From NCBI GenBank assembly GCA_964520785.1, contig CAZFQG010000249.1:1-7324 (forward strand): a stretch of 7,324 bases of DNA, in the 5' to 3' direction. Source of the DNA: CAZFQG01 sp964520785. GTDB lineage: Bacteria > Planctomycetota > Planctomycetia > Pirellulales > Thermoguttaceae. The notes beneath the pieces were generated by a model. The model saw only the letters and a program-made list of their open reading frames with translations, was not told where the DNA came from and did no database searches. Numbering within the stretch: position 1 is the first letter of the stretch; every line of letters starts with the position of its first letter. The translations under genes and the position numbers were made by a program. Shown here in pieces: positions 4,920 through 7,324 of this stretch.

Positions 4920-7324
4920 ATGCGACGCAATTCGATATCGGCGATACTGTTGTTCGTCATTGCCGCCGGCACGGCCCGCGGCCAAAGCAAGCTTCTTCGT
5001 TTTCCAGACGTCCACGGCAACAAGGTCGTGTTCTCCTATGCCGGAGACCTCTGGAAAGTGAATGCCAAGGGTGGAATCGCGACGCGGCTGACCGCCCATC
5101 CGGGCGAGGAGCGCTTCGCGAAGTTCTCGCCCGACGGAAAATGGATCGCTTTCACCGGGCAGTACGACGGCGACGAGCAGGTCTATGTCATTCCGGTAAC
5201 CGGGGGGGTCCCGCGACAACTGACGTACTATCCGGCTCGGGGGCCGCTCAGTCCCAGATCCGGTTCGGACAACCAGGTCTACGGTTGGACTCCGGACGGG
5301 AATAGCGTCTTGTTCCGGTCTCTCCGCGACGCGGACGGGGCGGGCGTGGAGACGGCCCTCTACCGGGTCGATTTGGACGGTGGACTGCCGGTGAAGTTGC
5401 CGATGCCGACGGCCGGAGCGGGAGACTTCTCTCCGGACGGCACGAAACTCGTCTATTCTCCCTTGTTTCGCGATTTTCGCGCCTGGAAACGCTATCAGGG
5501 GGGGCGGGCGCAATACCTGCTCATTTTCGATCTCGAAACCCATGACGCGCGGGAAATCGCGCGGAGCAAGCGAACCGAACGGGATCCGATGTGGATCGGA
5601 AATGATATCTACTTCGTTTCCGACCGGGCCGGCGTATTGAACCTTTACCGGTACGACATCCCGAACGACAAGACCGAACGGCTCACGCGGCACAAGACGT
5701 GGGACGTCCGTTGGGCCAGTTCCGACAACCGCGGCAAAATCGTGTACGAACACAACGGCGAATTGTGCGTGTTCGATTGCCGGAAGAAACGCGAAACGAA
5801 GATCGCCATCACCGTCCCGGACGACGGGCTCCGCTCTCGGCCGGCGCGCATTTCGGTCGCGCGCACCATCGAATCGTATGGATTGAGTCCCCAGGGGCGC
5901 CGCGCGGTCTTCGTCGCCAGGGGGGATATCTTCACCGTGCCGCTGGAAAAGGGGCCTACGCGGAATCTCACCGCCTCGTGCGACGCCCACGACCGGCACG
6001 CCGCGTGGTCTCCCGACGGCGCCAGAATCGCCTTTATCTCCGACGCAAGCGGCGAGGACGAAATCTACGTCATCGCCCAAGACGGCTCCGGGAAAGCGGA
6101 ACGGCTCACGGAAGGGTTCGCCGCGATGCTCCACCGCCCGAGGTGGTCGCCCGATTCCCAAAAAATCGCCTTCGGCGACAAGGACCGCAATGTTTACGTC
6201 GTCGCCCTCGGCGATAAGAAGCTCATCCAGGTTGCCCGGGATCCGGAGGACCGGATCGACGACTATTCCTGGTCCCCGGACGGTGCCCATCTGGCGTTTT
6301 CCATGCGAGGAGTCAACGAGATGCGGTCGCTTTATATTTGGAGTCTCGCCGACGAAAAACTGCACCGCGTCACCAGCGACTACACCGACGAATCCGGCCC
6401 GAAGTGGGACCCGGAGGGAAACTACCTCTTCTACTTCGCCCGGCGCGAGTACTCGCCGCAGATCAGCACGATCGAATGGAATTTCGCGGGGAACCGTTGC
6501 TACGGCATTTCGTCCATGGCGCTGCGCAAGGATGTTCCCCACCCCCTGGCGCCGGAGAGCGACGAGGCGGTAGTGACGGCGCACTCGGAGGAGAAAAATG
6601 AGGCGGACGAAGAACGCACGGCCGAGACGAAGGAAGGAGAGGAGGAAGAAAAGGGAGAACACGAAGAGGAAACGGACGAGAAGCCGGCTTCGGGTGATTT
6701 CCGGATTGACTTCGAGGGGCTGGCCGACCGTGTCGTGCGCTTGCCCATCGATTCGGGGAATCTGTCGGACCTGTCCGTAACGCGACAATCCGTCTTCTAC
6801 ACCGATCGCGGCGCTACCTTCTACGGCCGAGACAGCTACCAGAAAAAGGCCCTGAAGGTCTTCGATCGGAAGACGCGGAAGGAATCGACTTTCGCGGGGG
6901 ACATCGGTGAGTATGCGCTGAGTGCCGATGGGAAGAAGATACTTCTCAAACAAGGGTCCTCCTACAAGGTCTACGACGCGCCACCCAAGCCGAAAACGGA
7001 AAAGACTCTATCGACCAAGGGGCTGGAAATCGACCGCATCCCCTCCCGGGAATGGGATGCGATTTTCGCCGAAGTGCACCGCCGGTTCCGCGATTTCTTC
7101 TACGTCCGCAACATGCACGGTTACGACTGGGATGCGATCGGAGCGCGGTATCGCGAACTCGTTCCCCACGTGCGGAACCGGGCCGACCTCAATTACCTTT
7201 TGGGCGAAATGGTCGCGGAACTCAACGTCGGCCACTGCTACGTCGGAGGGGGGGACGTGGAAAGACCAGAACGGCCGCGGTACGGTCTTCCGGGCGCCCG
7301 GTTCGAACTGGACGGCGAGGCCGG
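4920..7324 (+). CDS. Tricorn-protease-like S41 family peptidase with signal peptide, partial (C-terminus missing)
   Basis: The frame is open for 801 codons to the right edge. Residues 1-22 (MRRNSISAILLFVIAAGTARG) are a signal peptide, so the protein is probably periplasmic or envelope-associated, unlike cytosolic archaeal Tricorn. Residues about 25-545 are beta-propeller repeats of the TolB/Tricorn type with many SPDG-like blades (RFAKFSPDGKWIAFTG, HAAWSPDGARIAFISD, RPRWSPDSQKIAFG, YSWSPDGAHLAFS). In Tricorn the propellers form channels for peptide entry and exit. Residues about 557-588 are a strongly acidic E/K/D linker. More beta structure follows, then the C1-like helical region (about 705-775, REWDAIFAEVHRRFRDFFYVRNMHGYDWDAI). 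It ends in ELNVGHCYVGGGD, where H772 probably matches the catalytic histidine of the family. The PDZ domain, catalytic serine and glutamate would lie beyond the edge. An in-frame ATG at 4902 would add MFSEFP; neither start has a good ribosome site, and 4920 gives the better signal peptide. Confidence 0.88.
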   Translation, partial: MRRNSISAILLFVIAAGTARGQSKLLRFPDVHGNKVVFSYAGDLWKVNAKGGIATRLTAHPGEERFAKFSPDGKWIAFTGQYDGDEQVYVIPVTGGVPRQLTYYPARGPLSPRSGSDNQVYGWTPDGNSVLFRSLRDADGAGVETALYRVDLDGGLPVKLPMPTAGAGDFSPDGTKLVYSPLFRDFRAWKRYQGGRAQYLLIFDLETHDAREIARSKRTERDPMWIGNDIYFVSDRAGVLNLYRYDIPNDKTERLTRHKTWDVRWASSDNRGKIVYEHNGELCVFDCRKKRETKIAITVPDDGLRSRPARISVARTIESYGLSPQGRRAVFVARGDIFTVPLEKGPTRNLTASCDAHDRHAAWSPDGARIAFISDASGEDEIYVIAQDGSGKAERLTEGFAAMLHRPRWSPDSQKIAFGDKDRNVYVVALGDKKLIQVARDPEDRIDDYSWSPDGAHLAFSMRGVNEMRSLYIWSLADEKLHRVTSDYTDESGPKWDPEGNYLFYFARREYSPQISTIEWNFAGNRCYGISSMALRKDVPHPLAPESDEAVVTAHSEEKNEADEERTAETKEGEEEEKGEHEEETDEKPASGDFRIDFEGLADRVVRLPIDSGNLSDLSVTRQSVFYTDRGATFYGRDSYQKKALKVFDRKTRKESTFAGDIGEYALSADGKKILLKQGSSYKVYDAPPKPKTEKTLSTKGLEIDRIPSREWDAIFAEVHRRFRDFFYVRNMHGYDWDAIGARYRELVPHVRNRADLNYLLGEMVAELNVGHCYVGGGDVERPERPRYGLPGARFELDGEA

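Noticed and set aside
4866..6953. A 695-codon open frame on the minus strand opposite the Tricorn-like gene
   Set aside because: It is antisense to a clear protease frame with signal peptide and propeller repeats. Its own translation is biased in composition (rich in Arg, Val, Pro) with no recognisable domain, as expected for a shadow of a high-GC gene.

Overview
The window looks like chromosomal DNA from a planctomycete or a close PVC-group relative. It is fairly GC-rich. It encodes a DUF1559 protein with a prepilin-type N-terminus and a C-terminal H-X9-DG motif, a family strongly expanded in Planctomycetes. It also carries a LamG protein that ends in a two-repeat dockerin-like module plus a PEP-CTERM sorting signal, and a bacterial Tricorn-type protease with a signal peptide. 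The assignment rests on protein family content only.

Layout: the left half is a minus-strand run read from right to left. It starts with a secreted LamG/dockerin/PEP-CTERM protein (3640 to 1976), then a DUF1559 pseudopilin-like protein (1866 to 892), then the N-terminal 264 residues of a secreted glycoside-hydrolase-like protein (792 to the left edge). The gaps are about 109 and 99 bases, so a single transcription unit is plausible. The second gap holds two related near-palindromes that resemble a REP-type element. The right half is on the plus strand: an AraC-family regulator (3870 to 4775) divergent from the PEP-CTERM gene, then a separate Tricorn-protease-like gene (4920 to the right edge) with its own promoter-like sequence.

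How it may work together (inference): the AraC regulator and the minus-strand genes share a 229-base intergenic region. It holds a good sigma70-like promoter for the PEP-CTERM gene and a long-spaced inverted repeat that could be the regulator's operator. This resembles a small carbohydrate-responsive locus in which a sugar-sensing regulator controls a surface lectin-like protein, a pseudopilin-like protein and a hydrolase. The Tricorn-like protease is probably an independent neighbour.

No tRNA, rRNA, CRISPR array, insertion sequence or phage gene was seen. Nothing is clearly a new defence or mobile system. The most unusual items are the regulatory region, the paired palindromes and the unassigned middle domain of the PEP-CTERM protein.
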